Shown: positions 1-8,526, counted from the stretch's first letter. The stretch is DNA of 10,867 nt from JBBRMY01 sp038230595 (GCA_038230595.1 JBBRMY010000088.1:1-10867), one strand, 5' to 3'. Translations and numbers: made by a program. The notes: generated by a model not told the origin, from the letters alone.

Positions 1-680
1 CCGAATATAATCGAGGAAAGCTATATAAGGATGAATATAATAAGTATGTGGCTAAAACTCAGAAAGATCTTAATTACAAATCCGATCCGGATGCTATAAA
101 ATATTTCATGAGTAAGTTTGATTCAACTAAAACGTTTAGCACTTTTAATCTAGACAGCATTTTTGCAAATGATAAAGCGAAAGTTCTTGCCACTTATAAT
201 GGCGGTAAAGTTACTATTGGAGATGTAATGGATTATTCAAATAAGAATAAGGATATGGCAAACTCTTTTGCAAATTCTTCTACTTTGAATAGCCTTATAA
301 CAGGAGCTGCTGAAATTCCAATGCTTAATATTGTTGCTGAAAAAGAAAAAATTGAAAAAGATGAGGATTATGTTGATCTTCTTAATGAATATCAAAGCGG
401 TCTTATCAGCTTTAAAATAGATCAGGATCAGCTATGGAGCAAGATCAAGATAACAGATGCGGAGTTGCAGAATTATTACAATTCAAACAAAGACAAGTTT
501 TCATATACTGAAAACAATGAAGTTAAGACTAAAGCATTTGATGATGTGAAATCAGAGATATCGAATACACTGCAGCAGAATAAATTCAAGGATATGGAAA
601 AGGAATATGTAGATGGCTTAAGAAAAAAATATCCGGTAAAGATATATGACAATATTCTTGAAAAAGCATTTAAAGAATAG
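1..680 (+). CDS. SurA/PpiC-type periplasmic folding factor, 3' part only
   Basis: The reading frame is open from base 3, so the gene starts left of the window; the GTG at 48 is only an internal codon. About 225 residues are visible. They are lysine-rich and helical, and resemble the C-terminal half of peptidyl-prolyl isomerase/chaperone proteins of the SurA/PrsA type: a 'YNGGKVTIGDV' stretch like the start of a SurA N-domain, then 'ITDAELQNYYNSNKDKF', then a closing helix ending 'LRKKYPVKIYDNILEKAF'. No parvulin catalytic core is visible here; one could lie upstream. The first 35 visible residues (NRGKLYKDEYNKYVAK...) resemble that closing helix, which hints at two tandem modules. It sits 56 bases before surA. 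In this lineage such genes commonly occur in pairs or triplets and act on outer-membrane and secreted proteins. The family call is by recognition and is fairly sure; the exact role is inferred. Confidence 0.72.
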   Translation, partial: EYNRGKLYKDEYNKYVAKTQKDLNYKSDPDAIKYFMSKFDSTKTFSTFNLDSIFANDKAKVLATYNGGKVTIGDVMDYSNKNKDMANSFANSSTLNSLITGAAEIPMLNIVAEKEKIEKDEDYVDLLNEYQSGLISFKIDQDQLWSKIKITDAELQNYYNSNKDKFSYTENNEVKTKAFDDVKSEISNTLQQNKFKDMEKEYVDGLRKKYPVKIYDNILEKAFKE

Positions 681-736
681 TTTTCAGAACAATTTTACTC
701 AAAAATAGTATAAATAAGATAAAGATAATTAGATCG

Positions 737-2032
737 ATGATAAAAAACAGAATTGCGCTTTTAATATTTTGCCTGCTTTCATTATTCTCCGCTAGATTTG
801 CAAGGTCACAGAATCCTGTGGAAGGTGATAAGATACTTGCAGTTGTTGGAAATGATATAATTCTTGAATCGGATTTTCAATACCAGCTTCAGCTGTATGC
901 CAGGCAAAATAATCTGACTCAGTTAAATCCACAGATCGCCCAGCAGGTTTTTCAAAGCATGCTTAGCGATAAGATAATTTTAGCTAAAGCTGAGCAGGAT
1001 AGTGTCGAAGTTACAGAGGACGAGATAAACAGGGAGCTGGATCAGAGAATAAAGTCTCTTGAAGCGCAGCTTGGCTCACAGCAAAGAATGGAAGAAGTTT
1101 ATAATATGTCTCTTGTTAAGATAAGGCTATTACTAAAGGAAGACCTTAAGAAGAAGCTTAAGGCTGATAAGATGAAAAGGCAGAAATTCGGAAGCGGACT
1201 GAAAGTATCCGATAAAGAACTGAAAGAGTTTTATACTCATTATAAAGATAGTATTCCAAATGCACCTGATGAATATGAAGTCTCGCATATATTTTTGTAC
1301 AGACAGGTCTCTGATGTTGAGAAGAAATTAGCAAAAGACAGAGCACAGCTCGTACTTGATACCTTAAAAAGCGGTGCTGATTTTTCTTTACTTGCAGGAA
1401 GGAATTCTGAAGATTCTGTTTCTGCTCTGAATGGTGGAAATTTAGGAAGTGCAAAGAAAGGATCATTTGTAAAGCCATTTGAAGAAGCCGCTTTATCACT
1501 TCAGCCCGGGCAATACAGTGACCTTGTAGAAACACAATATGGATATCACATAATAAAATTGCTTGATAAGAAGGGCGATAACTTTACTGTCCAGCATATT
1601 CTGATAAAATTTCCTAAGCTTGAATCATCAGATATGTCGACTATAACTTTCTTGAAAGATCTTCGCGATAAGATAAGAGCAGATCAGATCAGCTTTATAG
1701 AAGCTGTTAAGCAATATTCTCAGGATGAGGAATCAAAAGATAAGGACGGATATCTCGGAATATTAAGCGGTGATCAGCTGGATCCAATTATTGTATCTGA
1801 AATTAAAATTACTCCTGAAGGTGATATTACAAATCCGGTAAAAGTTGGAAATGACCTGAATTATGGTTATGAGATAGTTAAGGTAATTAAAAAAGTTAAT
1901 GCACATGCCCTTACGGTTGAGCAGGATTATGTAAGGATCAAAAAGATCGCCGAGAACTATAAGGAGAACAAAGCCTTTGCAAACTGGATGGAAGAGCTAA
2001 AACAAACTATTTATGTTGATATAAGATATTAA
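737..2032 (+). CDS. surA: SurA-type periplasmic peptidyl-prolyl isomerase and chaperone
   Basis: A 431-residue protein with the SurA layout. A signal peptide (hydrophobic residues 6-18, probable cut near residues 24-26, 'ARSQNP') is followed by the SurA N-domain opening 'ILAVVGNDIILESDF' (33-47) and helices to about 165. The first parvulin domain spans about 178-276, with 'VSHIFL', 'GGNLGSAKKGSFVKPFEEA' and 'TQYGYHIIKL'. A second, more divergent one spans about 283-386 ('VQHILIKF', 'DGYLGIL', 'YGYEIVKV'), and a C-terminal helix closes the core. Length matches E. coli SurA (about 430). SurA escorts unfolded outer-membrane proteins through the periplasm and catalyses proline isomerisation. The second domain keeps fewer of the usual core residues and may be structural. 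The ATG at 737 is chosen because the signal peptide starts there; no clear Shine-Dalgarno sequence precedes it. It follows a related folding factor, which supports an envelope-folding unit. Confidence 0.9.
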   Translation: MIKNRIALLIFCLLSLFSARFARSQNPVEGDKILAVVGNDIILESDFQYQLQLYARQNNLTQLNPQIAQQVFQSMLSDKIILAKAEQDSVEVTEDEINRELDQRIKSLEAQLGSQQRMEEVYNMSLVKIRLLLKEDLKKKLKADKMKRQKFGSGLKVSDKELKEFYTHYKDSIPNAPDEYEVSHIFLYRQVSDVEKKLAKDRAQLVLDTLKSGADFSLLAGRNSEDSVSALNGGNLGSAKKGSFVKPFEEAALSLQPGQYSDLVETQYGYHIIKLLDKKGDNFTVQHILIKFPKLESSDMSTITFLKDLRDKIRADQISFIEAVKQYSQDEESKDKDGYLGILSGDQLDPIIVSEIKITPEGDITNPVKVGNDLNYGYEIVKVIKKVNAHALTVEQDYVRIKKIAENYKENKAFANWMEELKQTIYVDIRY

Positions 2033-2048
2033 TGTGTTTAATGCCCAA

Positions 2049-2075
2049 TGGATCCCCACGTTAAAAGGGATGACA
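2049..2075. repeat. Possible degenerate REP-like palindrome between surA and the next gene
   Basis: The 62-base gap holds ATCCC (2052-2056) and GGGAT (2067-2071) as inverted arms around an AT-rich loop. They are framed by TGGATCCCC on the left and GGGATGACA on the right. This wording resembles dispersed 'TGGAT-CCC...GGG-ATGACA' intergenic palindromes seen in many bacterial genomes, and a partial echo 'TGGAATGATA' follows at about 2080-2089. Only one copy is in the window, so the family assignment is inference. It is a poor terminator candidate because the stem is short and no T-run follows. Confidence 0.35.
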
Positions 2076-2094
2076 AAAATGGAATGATAATGCT

Positions 2095-4176
2095 ATGCAC
2101 TTTTCTTTTAATGAACCCCTTCCGGTTGTTTATATAGTTATATTTTTTGTTGTTTCGGTTCTTATTGCTTTTTTTTATTACCGGAATACTAAAGTTGAAG
2201 GTTCGAAGTATGCTCTTATAGCTCTTCGGACCTTTTTTATTTTCTTTCTGTTACTTCTCTTTATTTCCCCGCTTGTTTCTTATCTGAAAAAAGAACCTGT
2301 AGAAGTTCTTCCTGTTATTCTTACAGATAATTCCAAAAGCGAACTTATTGAAAGCAGGTATTCATTATTAAACAAAGATGTTTCTTTTTTAAATCGCTCT
2401 TATCCTGTCGAAAAATTAAAGCATCTGAATTTTGACGGAAATGTTTCTGATACTTCCCTATCTGCTTTCAATAGAAATGTTTCAGAAATAAATAATGCTT
2501 TTGAAAGCTTACTTAAGGAGAAAGATGCTGTTCCCGGTACTGTAACTATAGTTTCTGACGGAATGTTTAATCATGGGAAGAACGCTCTGCTTACTGCTCT
2601 GAAGCTTCAGTGTCCCGTTAACTTTATCCTTACCGGAGATACAGTTCAGAAAAAAGATGTGCTTATTTCAGACATTTATTTCAACCGAACTTCATTTGTT
2701 GACAGCAGAACTCAAGTAAAGATTCAGCTGAAGTCGTTTGGATATTCCGGCAATGCTGAAATATCTCTTTATCTCGAAAATAATATTATAGAGAAAAAAA
2801 GTATTTTGCTGGATCCTTCAAAAGAGAATTATGAAGCAGAATTTTTTATCACTTCCTCAAGAGAGGGCTTTATAAAATACAGAGCTGAGGTTTCATTGCA
2901 ACCCGGCGAAATCACTGTACTTAATAATTCCAAAGAATTTGTTATCGGATTTCTGGATAATAAATTTGATGTGCTTTTTATTTCCGGAGGACCATCATCT
3001 GATCTTGTATTTGTTAAAGACGAAATTTCAAGGATATCAAACATACGTCCGCAATTCTTCACTCAGAAAAGTCCAGGAGAGCTTTATGAAGGCGAAAATA
3101 TTAATTTTGAAAAGAAAGATGCTATTATACTTTTAGGATATCCTACTGCTATCTCTGATATTAACCTCATTAATAGTATTAGGAATATACTCTCAGAAGG
3201 AATGACTTCGTTGATATTCATGGAGTCCCGGAATATTGATTATGAAAAGCTTAAAATACTTTCGGCTTTTTTGCCCGTTGATTTAAGCTCATCATCGAAT
3301 ACTGAAGAAGAGACAGGTCTCTCAGGTATTGGAAAAGTAACTGAAGGGTTTACAGCTGATATTTCACAGATCAGTGGATTTAATCCTGTATTCAGGAACA
3401 GGGCTTACAGTAATGCACGTTCTAATTCTTTTACATATATTACTTCCAAATCAGGCTCACCCGCCCTGGTAATAAATAATTCTTCAACTTCAGGAAATGC
3501 AGCTTTTTTGTTTCATGGCTTGTATAAATGGAAGCTGAATCCTTCCGGCAATTACAGGCAGAATTTTTTTGGGGAGCTGCTTTTAAATACTCTCAAGAAT
3601 ATTGTTAAAAAAGACAAGCAGAAAGGTCTGGAAATATCAGTTGATGAAGACAGACTTAATTATAATGAGCTAAAGTTCATAGCAAAGCTTGATCTTAAGA
3701 AAATTAATGTAAATGATCCAAAAGTAAGAGCTGTAATAAGAATTGGTAATGAAGTTCCGGAAAATATTGTTATGAATAAGAAAGCTTCTGATAGATTTGA
3801 ATACACCAGGAAATTTCCGGAAGGCATTAATGATTTCAGGATCTATGCAGAGCTTGAGGGAGGAACTGCAAGAGATAATGATTCATTGAGAGTAGTATAT
3901 GATAATAATTTTGAATACCGGGAAACAAAAGTTGACAGATCACAATTAAAAGAGCTTGCAATAAATACAGGGGGTTCAGATCTTACAGGTTACATAGGTG
4001 AAGAAAGGCTGAAAGTTATTAATGATCAGCAAAAGAAATATTCTGAAGCAAACCGCGACAAAGAAGTAGAATATTATAAGCGAAATGAATTAAAGTTTAA
4101 CGGCTATTATCTTATTTTAATGATGTTGTTCCTTTTTTCAGAGTGGATTATCCGTAAAAGAAAAAATCTTGTATAG
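2095..4176 (+). CDS. Membrane protein with VWA-like and glutamine-amidotransferase-like regions
   Basis: A 693-residue inner-membrane protein. Two N-terminal helices (about 11-28 and 39-63) and one C-terminal helix (about 670-686, followed by RKRK) frame a large domain, probably periplasmic. Residues 73-185 look like a von Willebrand A fold: 'LTDNSKS' (D78, S80, S82) fits the metal-site DxSxS motif, and 'IVSDG' (152-156) fits its later aspartate. Residues about 188-285 look like a beta-rich CARDB/Ig-like segment. Residues 290-400 ('FDVLFISGGPS', 'DAIILLGYP') resemble the class I glutamine-amidotransferase-like fold, with no catalytic cysteine visible. This architecture is known in uncharacterised membrane proteins related to the BatA group. 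No MoxR ATPase or other bat gene lies in the window. The ATG at 2095 has only a weak upstream GGA. The function is unknown; a scaffold or sensing role in the envelope is inference. Confidence 0.7.
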   Translation: MHFSFNEPLPVVYIVIFFVVSVLIAFFYYRNTKVEGSKYALIALRTFFIFFLLLLFISPLVSYLKKEPVEVLPVILTDNSKSELIESRYSLLNKDVSFLNRSYPVEKLKHLNFDGNVSDTSLSAFNRNVSEINNAFESLLKEKDAVPGTVTIVSDGMFNHGKNALLTALKLQCPVNFILTGDTVQKKDVLISDIYFNRTSFVDSRTQVKIQLKSFGYSGNAEISLYLENNIIEKKSILLDPSKENYEAEFFITSSREGFIKYRAEVSLQPGEITVLNNSKEFVIGFLDNKFDVLFISGGPSSDLVFVKDEISRISNIRPQFFTQKSPGELYEGENINFEKKDAIILLGYPTAISDINLINSIRNILSEGMTSLIFMESRNIDYEKLKILSAFLPVDLSSSSNTEEETGLSGIGKVTEGFTADISQISGFNPVFRNRAYSNARSNSFTYITSKSGSPALVINNSSTSGNAAFLFHGLYKWKLNPSGNYRQNFFGELLLNTLKNIVKKDKQKGLEISVDEDRLNYNELKFIAKLDLKKINVNDPKVRAVIRIGNEVPENIVMNKKASDRFEYTRKFPEGINDFRIYAELEGGTARDNDSLRVVYDNNFEYRETKVDRSQLKELAINTGGSDLTGYIGEERLKVINDQQKKYSEANRDKEVEYYKRNELKFNGYYLILMMLFLFSEWIIRKRKNLV

Positions 4177-4199
4177 TTCAGCCGGTATAAATTAGACAG

Positions 4200-5951
4200 A
4201 TGAAGGATTTTAAACCATTAATACCATACTTAAAAAAATATAAGACAAAGCTCTGGTGGGGCTTTGTCTGCGTGATCTTTTATATTCTTTTTTTTACATT
4301 GCTGCCTTATTTTGTCGGCAATGCAATTGATGCTCTGAAAGATCATCCTGATTCTTCAGTGCTGTTCCGGTATTTCTGTATCTCTGTAGGCGCTGTCCTG
4401 ATAGGTTCTGTTTTTTTGTTCTTTACCCGCCGTACAATTATTGTGGCTTCAAGAGAAATTGAAAATGATCTGAGGCATGATTTTTTTGAACATCTTCAGA
4501 ATCTTCCAAGGAGTTTTTATAATACAAATACTACCGGTAACATGATGGCTCTTGCTACAAATGATCTGAATGCTATCAGAAATTTTGTCGGTCCCGGCAT
4601 TATGTACACTATGCAGACTACCATCCGGACAATTGTTACTGTAACAGTTCTTATCTATGTAAGTCCGATGCTTACTCTTTTTGCTCTGCTCCCCTTACCG
4701 GTTATAACATATCTTGTTTTTAAGGTCGGACGTTTAACCCATGCAAGATCTCTCAAGGTTCAGGAATCTTTTGCCGATGTAACAACCAGAACTCAAGAGA
4801 ACATTGCCGGGATCAGAATAATAAAATCTTTTGTAAGGGAAGACAGGGAAATTGAAAAGTTTAAGGAGATCTCAAAGGAATATTTCAGAAAGAATCTTAT
4901 GCTTGCAAAGGTACAGTCTTTTTCCTTCCCAATGATGCAGCTTTTAACAGGTATCTCAATTATCATAGTGATCTATTTTGGTGGTATGAAAGTCATCAGC
5001 GGCGAGCTGAGCTACGGTGATATTACAAAATTCATGATGTATCTCGGAAGTCTTACATGGCCTATGATAGCAATGGGATGGATAATAAATCTTATTCAGC
5101 GTGCAGCTCCTTCCATGAAAAGGATAAATGATATTATTAATATTGATCCGGACATCAGAGATGATGAAAATACTGACGGGAAGATCCGTTCTGATGATAT
5201 CGGTGGAGAAATTGAGTTCAGAAATGTTTCATTTAAGTATCCGGGAACAGATAAATTTATTCTGAATAATTTTAGTCTGAAGATAAATAAAGGTACAACT
5301 CTCGGTATTGTAGGGCTAACAGGCACCGGCAAGACTACATTAATAAATCTACTCCCACGAGTTTATAATATAACAGACGGAGATATTTTAATTGATGGAT
5401 TCAGTAATAAGCGCATCCCTCTTAATATTTTAAGGAATTCCATAGGCATAGTTCCTCAGGATTCATTTCTGTTTTCAACAACTATAGAAAAAAATATTTC
5501 ATATTCAAAAGATTATATAGATTATGATGAGGTAGTCAGCGCTGCTAAGTCAGCATCATTATATAAGGATGTTGATGATTTCCCGAACAAATTTCAGACA
5601 ATAGTTGGTGAAAGAGGTATAACATTGTCAGGCGGACAAAAGCAAAGAACTTCACTTGCGAGAGCTATTTATAAAAAACCAAAGATCCTTATACTGGATG
5701 ATTCATTATCAGCAGTTGATACTCATACAGAAGAAGAGATCCTTACTGAGCTGAAGAAAATAATGGCTAACAGAACGAGTATAATAATTTCACACAGGAT
5801 ATCATCTATCCAGAATGCTAATAATATAATTGTTATCTCCGATTCAATTATAAAAGAAGAAGGCACTCACAATGAGCTGCTTGTTAAAGGCGGAATTTAT
5901 TACGACCTGTATCAGAAGCAATTACTGGAAGAAGAGATCATAAATGAATAA
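4200..5951 (+). CDS. Heterodimeric ABC exporter, subunit with non-catalytic Walker B (MdlA/YheI/BmrC-like)
   Basis: A 583-residue ABC half-transporter: a six-helix exporter domain (about 15-310) fused to a nucleotide-binding domain (about 335-575). Walker A is G372-LTGTGKT-379, the Q-loop glutamine is Q420, the signature is a perfect LSGGQ (476-480), Walker B is ILILD (496-500), the D-loop is SAVD and the switch histidine is H532. The residue after Walker B, normally a catalytic glutamate, is aspartate (D501, codon 5700-5702). This swap marks the degenerate-site subunit of heterodimeric exporters such as TM287/288, BmrCD and LmrCD. The length is very close to B. subtilis YheI/BmrC. The partner gene starts 19 bases downstream. 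The cargo cannot be told from sequence; relatives export drugs, lipids or peptides. The ATG at 4200 lies 23 bases after the previous stop and has no clear ribosome site. Confidence 0.9.
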   Translation: MKDFKPLIPYLKKYKTKLWWGFVCVIFYILFFTLLPYFVGNAIDALKDHPDSSVLFRYFCISVGAVLIGSVFLFFTRRTIIVASREIENDLRHDFFEHLQNLPRSFYNTNTTGNMMALATNDLNAIRNFVGPGIMYTMQTTIRTIVTVTVLIYVSPMLTLFALLPLPVITYLVFKVGRLTHARSLKVQESFADVTTRTQENIAGIRIIKSFVREDREIEKFKEISKEYFRKNLMLAKVQSFSFPMMQLLTGISIIIVIYFGGMKVISGELSYGDITKFMMYLGSLTWPMIAMGWIINLIQRAAPSMKRINDIINIDPDIRDDENTDGKIRSDDIGGEIEFRNVSFKYPGTDKFILNNFSLKINKGTTLGIVGLTGTGKTTLINLLPRVYNITDGDILIDGFSNKRIPLNILRNSIGIVPQDSFLFSTTIEKNISYSKDYIDYDEVVSAAKSASLYKDVDDFPNKFQTIVGERGITLSGGQKQRTSLARAIYKKPKILILDDSLSAVDTHTEEEILTELKKIMANRTSIIISHRISSIQNANNIIVISDSIIKEEGTHNELLVKGGIYYDLYQKQLLEEEIINE

Positions 5952-5970
5952 ACAAATTTTATATTAATTT

Positions 5971-7779
5971 TTGGCTAAAGAAATAAAAAAAGATTCAGAG
6001 AAGCAAAAGCACGGCCATGAGGCAATAATGAAAGGCTATGATCCGAAAATTATGCGGAGATTAGTTAAGTATTTTATTCCTTATAAAAAGTGGATCGTTC
6101 TTGCAATATTTCTGACTATTGCTATAGCCGCTCTGGCAGCAGTTCGTCCAAGGCTGACACCAATAGCAATTGATGATAAAATTGCGCACAAAGATGTCGG
6201 AGGTCTTGAGTCAACTGTTCTCATTATCTTAGCTACTATAATTCTTCAGGGATTTTTGCAGTATGGCATGACTTATCTTACTAATTGGATAGGCCAGAAT
6301 ATAATCTATGACCTTCGGATCAAAGTTTTCTCGCATCTTCAAAAGCTTAGCTTAAAGTTCTACGACGCCAATCCTGTAGGCAGGCTGATAACTAGGGTTA
6401 CAAGTGATGTTGAAGTATTGTTTGATGTCTTTTCTTCCGGGATCGTTACGGCATTCGGGGATATTTTCATGCTGTTCTGGATCGTTTATTTTATGTTCAC
6501 TCTGGATGTTCAGCTTACTCTGGTAACTTTATCTATTGTTCCTCTGCTCATCTGGGCTACAATTATTTTTAGAAAAAAAGTTCGTGTTTCTTATACAAAG
6601 ATCAGATTACTTGTTGCCAGGCTTAACTCATATATTCAGGAGCATATATCCGGGATTTCTATCGTTCAGCTTTTTGCTAAAGAGAAAAAAACTATCGATG
6701 AGTTTGAGGAAATTAACCGTGAGCATACGAACGAAAATAACAGAAGTATTTTCTATTATGCAGTATTCTTCCCTATAGTTGAAATGTTCCTTGCAGTTTC
6801 AGCAGGTCTTATAATCTGGTATGGCGGCGGACAGGTTATAAGTAATTATATTTCACTCGGAGTTCTGATATCATTCATTCAGTATTCAGAAATGTTTTTC
6901 AGACCTATAAGAGACCTTTCAGAAAAATATAATATACTACAGACAGCGATGGCATCAAGTGAGAGAGTTTTTAATCTAATGGATGAAGATCCCTTGATAA
7001 CAGATAAGGAAACTCCGATAAAGCTTGGGAATGTAAAAGGTGAGATCGAATTTAAGAATGTCTGGTTCGCATATAAAAATGAAGACTATGTTCTAAAAGA
7101 TGTTTCCTTTAAAATAAATCCCGGGGATAAAGTCGCATTTGTTGGGGCTACAGGGGCAGGAAAGACTACAATAATAAATTTAATTTCCAGATTCTATGAT
7201 GTAAAAAAAGGTTCAATTTTATTAGATGGAATAGATATAAGAGATCTTAGCCAGTCGGAGATAAGAATGAATATTGCAGTAGTGCTGCAGGATGTCTTTC
7301 TTTTTTCAGGAAGCATTAAAAATAATATAAAGCTTGATATAGATAATATTGATGAATCAAGAATAAATAATGCAATCGATACAACGGGTTTAAGATTATT
7401 CATTGATGAACTGCCTATGGGAATAGAGCATATTCTTAATGAAAGAGGAACAATACTATCTTCAGGTCAGAGACAGCTAATATCTTTTGCCCGTGCCCTC
7501 GCCTATGATCCGAAAGTTCTGATACTGGACGAAGCCACATCAAGTGTAGATACTTCCACAGAAATTTTAATTCAGAATGCAATTAAAAACCTGATTGAAG
7601 GAAGAACTTCAATCATTATCGCTCACCGTTTATCTACCATCCAGAAATGCGATAAAATTATTGTTATGCATAAAGGGGAGATAAAAGAAATGGGATCCCA
7701 TAACGAGCTCCTTGAAAAAAGAGGATTGTACTTCAAGCTCTATCAGCTTCAATATAAAGAAGAAATAAAAGAGAGTTAA
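5971..7779 (+). CDS. Heterodimeric ABC exporter, catalytic subunit with LSSGQ signature (MdlB/YheH/BmrD-like)
   Basis: A 602-residue ABC half-transporter with six membrane helices (about 40-310) and a nucleotide-binding domain (about 355-595). Walker A is G392-ATGAGKT-399, Q-loop Q440, Walker B VLILD (516-520) with the normal catalytic glutamate E521, and switch histidine H552. The signature is LSSGQ (496-500; serine codon 7462-7464) instead of LSGGQ. In a head-to-tail dimer with the upstream subunit, this altered signature faces that subunit's D501 site, so both defects fall in one ATP site and the other stays canonical. The start is TTG at 5971, the only start codon between the in-frame stop at 5965 and an ATG at 6028. 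Residues 16-24 (HEAIMKGYD) match the conserved N-terminal 'EEE-GKAYD' pattern of relatives, which favours TTG, although the ATG at 6028 has a GAGG (6019-6022) before it. Confidence 0.9.
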   Translation: MAKEIKKDSEKQKHGHEAIMKGYDPKIMRRLVKYFIPYKKWIVLAIFLTIAIAALAAVRPRLTPIAIDDKIAHKDVGGLESTVLIILATIILQGFLQYGMTYLTNWIGQNIIYDLRIKVFSHLQKLSLKFYDANPVGRLITRVTSDVEVLFDVFSSGIVTAFGDIFMLFWIVYFMFTLDVQLTLVTLSIVPLLIWATIIFRKKVRVSYTKIRLLVARLNSYIQEHISGISIVQLFAKEKKTIDEFEEINREHTNENNRSIFYYAVFFPIVEMFLAVSAGLIIWYGGGQVISNYISLGVLISFIQYSEMFFRPIRDLSEKYNILQTAMASSERVFNLMDEDPLITDKETPIKLGNVKGEIEFKNVWFAYKNEDYVLKDVSFKINPGDKVAFVGATGAGKTTIINLISRFYDVKKGSILLDGIDIRDLSQSEIRMNIAVVLQDVFLFSGSIKNNIKLDIDNIDESRINNAIDTTGLRLFIDELPMGIEHILNERGTILSSGQRQLISFARALAYDPKVLILDEATSSVDTSTEILIQNAIKNLIEGRTSIIIAHRLSTIQKCDKIIVMHKGEIKEMGSHNELLEKRGLYFKLYQLQYKEEIKES

Positions 7780-7781
7780 AT

Positions 7782-7785
7782 AAGG
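7782..7785 (+). promoter_or_regulatory. Ribosome binding site supporting a TTG start
   Basis: AAGG lies 9 bases before the TTG at 7795 and just after the stop of the ABC gene. No ATG or GTG occurs in frame between the stop at 7777-7779 and the signal peptide, so this site decides the start. Confidence 0.5.
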
Positions 7786-7794
7786 TATCCAAAG

Positions 7795-8499
7795 TTGACA
7801 AAAAAATTATTTATTCTGTTTTTTGTTTTGTATTCATCTGTTTTGTTCAGTCAGAGCAAGGGAATATTGTATTGGGCAGATCTTCTTCAAAGAAATGTTA
7901 CCTCTGATAATACAAGTTATTTTCACAATACTCCGATTGTTACTTGGGCAGGTATTGACGGGGCAGAGAAGTATGAATGCAGAGCTACTTGCAGCAGTTT
8001 CTTAAGTGATTTAATAAAAAAAACTTATGGAATTGATCAGGCAGAACTCAATAAATGGTTTAATACAAAGAATAAAACTCATGCGAAAGATTTTTATGAT
8101 CAGATAATAAAAGAAAATAAGTTTAAGAAAATTACAAATATCAATGATGCATTGACCGGTGATATAATAGCTATTAAATTTCCAAAGCTGATGGATAATA
8201 CAGGACATGTGATGGTTATAAGTGAAACACCTGTACTGATTGAAGATTCTAAACCTGTAATTTCAGGGACCAAGCAATGGAAGGTAAAAGTAATAGATGA
8301 AAGTGCACATCCTCATGGCTTTTCGGATTCACGATATGCCGGGAATAAAAAATTTAGTACCGGATTAGGAACCGGGTATTTTAGGATTTATACAGATGAC
8401 TCAGGTGAGATCTCCGGTTACTGCTGGAGCACGGAAGTAAGCAGTAAATATCAAAAAGCTGATTCAAGAAAAATAGTTATCGGTAGGATTTTAATGTGA
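7795..8499 (+). CDS. Secreted NlpC/P60-like cysteine-peptidase-fold protein
   Basis: A 234-residue protein with a signal peptide (KK, then hydrophobic 5-18, probable cut near 'LFSQ', residues 17-20). The mature part resembles the NlpC/P60 papain-like fold. 'RATCSSFLSDLI' matches the nucleophile helix, with C66 the best catalytic candidate and C62 nearby. 'TGDIIAI' (121-127) matches the GD strand, and 'TGHVMVI' (136-142) gives the histidine H138. D168 in 'VIDES' or nearby residues could complete the site. The tail ('GTGYFRIYTDDSGEISGYCWS' region, then 'IVIGRIL') matches a family of exported proteins I know only as hypothetical. NlpC/P60 enzymes usually cut peptidoglycan peptides; that activity here is inference. 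There is no T9SS tail, so a periplasmic location is likely. It begins 15 bases after the ABC pair and was probably transcribed with it. The start codon is TTG. Confidence 0.65.
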   Translation: MTKKLFILFFVLYSSVLFSQSKGILYWADLLQRNVTSDNTSYFHNTPIVTWAGIDGAEKYECRATCSSFLSDLIKKTYGIDQAELNKWFNTKNKTHAKDFYDQIIKENKFKKITNINDALTGDIIAIKFPKLMDNTGHVMVISETPVLIEDSKPVISGTKQWKVKVIDESAHPHGFSDSRYAGNKKFSTGLGTGYFRIYTDDSGEISGYCWSTEVSSKYQKADSRKIVIGRILM

Positions 8500-8526
8500 T
8501 CAATTTTCTAAAGTAAAAAAAACTAA

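Noticed and set aside
681..736. A possible promoter before surA (TTTACT at 694-699, TATAAA at 709-714).
   Set aside because: The spacing is wrong for both boxes together and the stretch is uniformly AT-rich, so there is no better than chance support.
1158..1535. A 125-codon open frame on the minus strand inside surA.
   Set aside because: It lies fully antisense to a clear parvulin domain, has low-complexity composition and no recognisable motif.
2829..3136. Overlapping short frames on both strands inside the VWA-like gene.
   Set aside because: They are shadows of a clear 693-residue gene whose frame holds all recognisable motifs.
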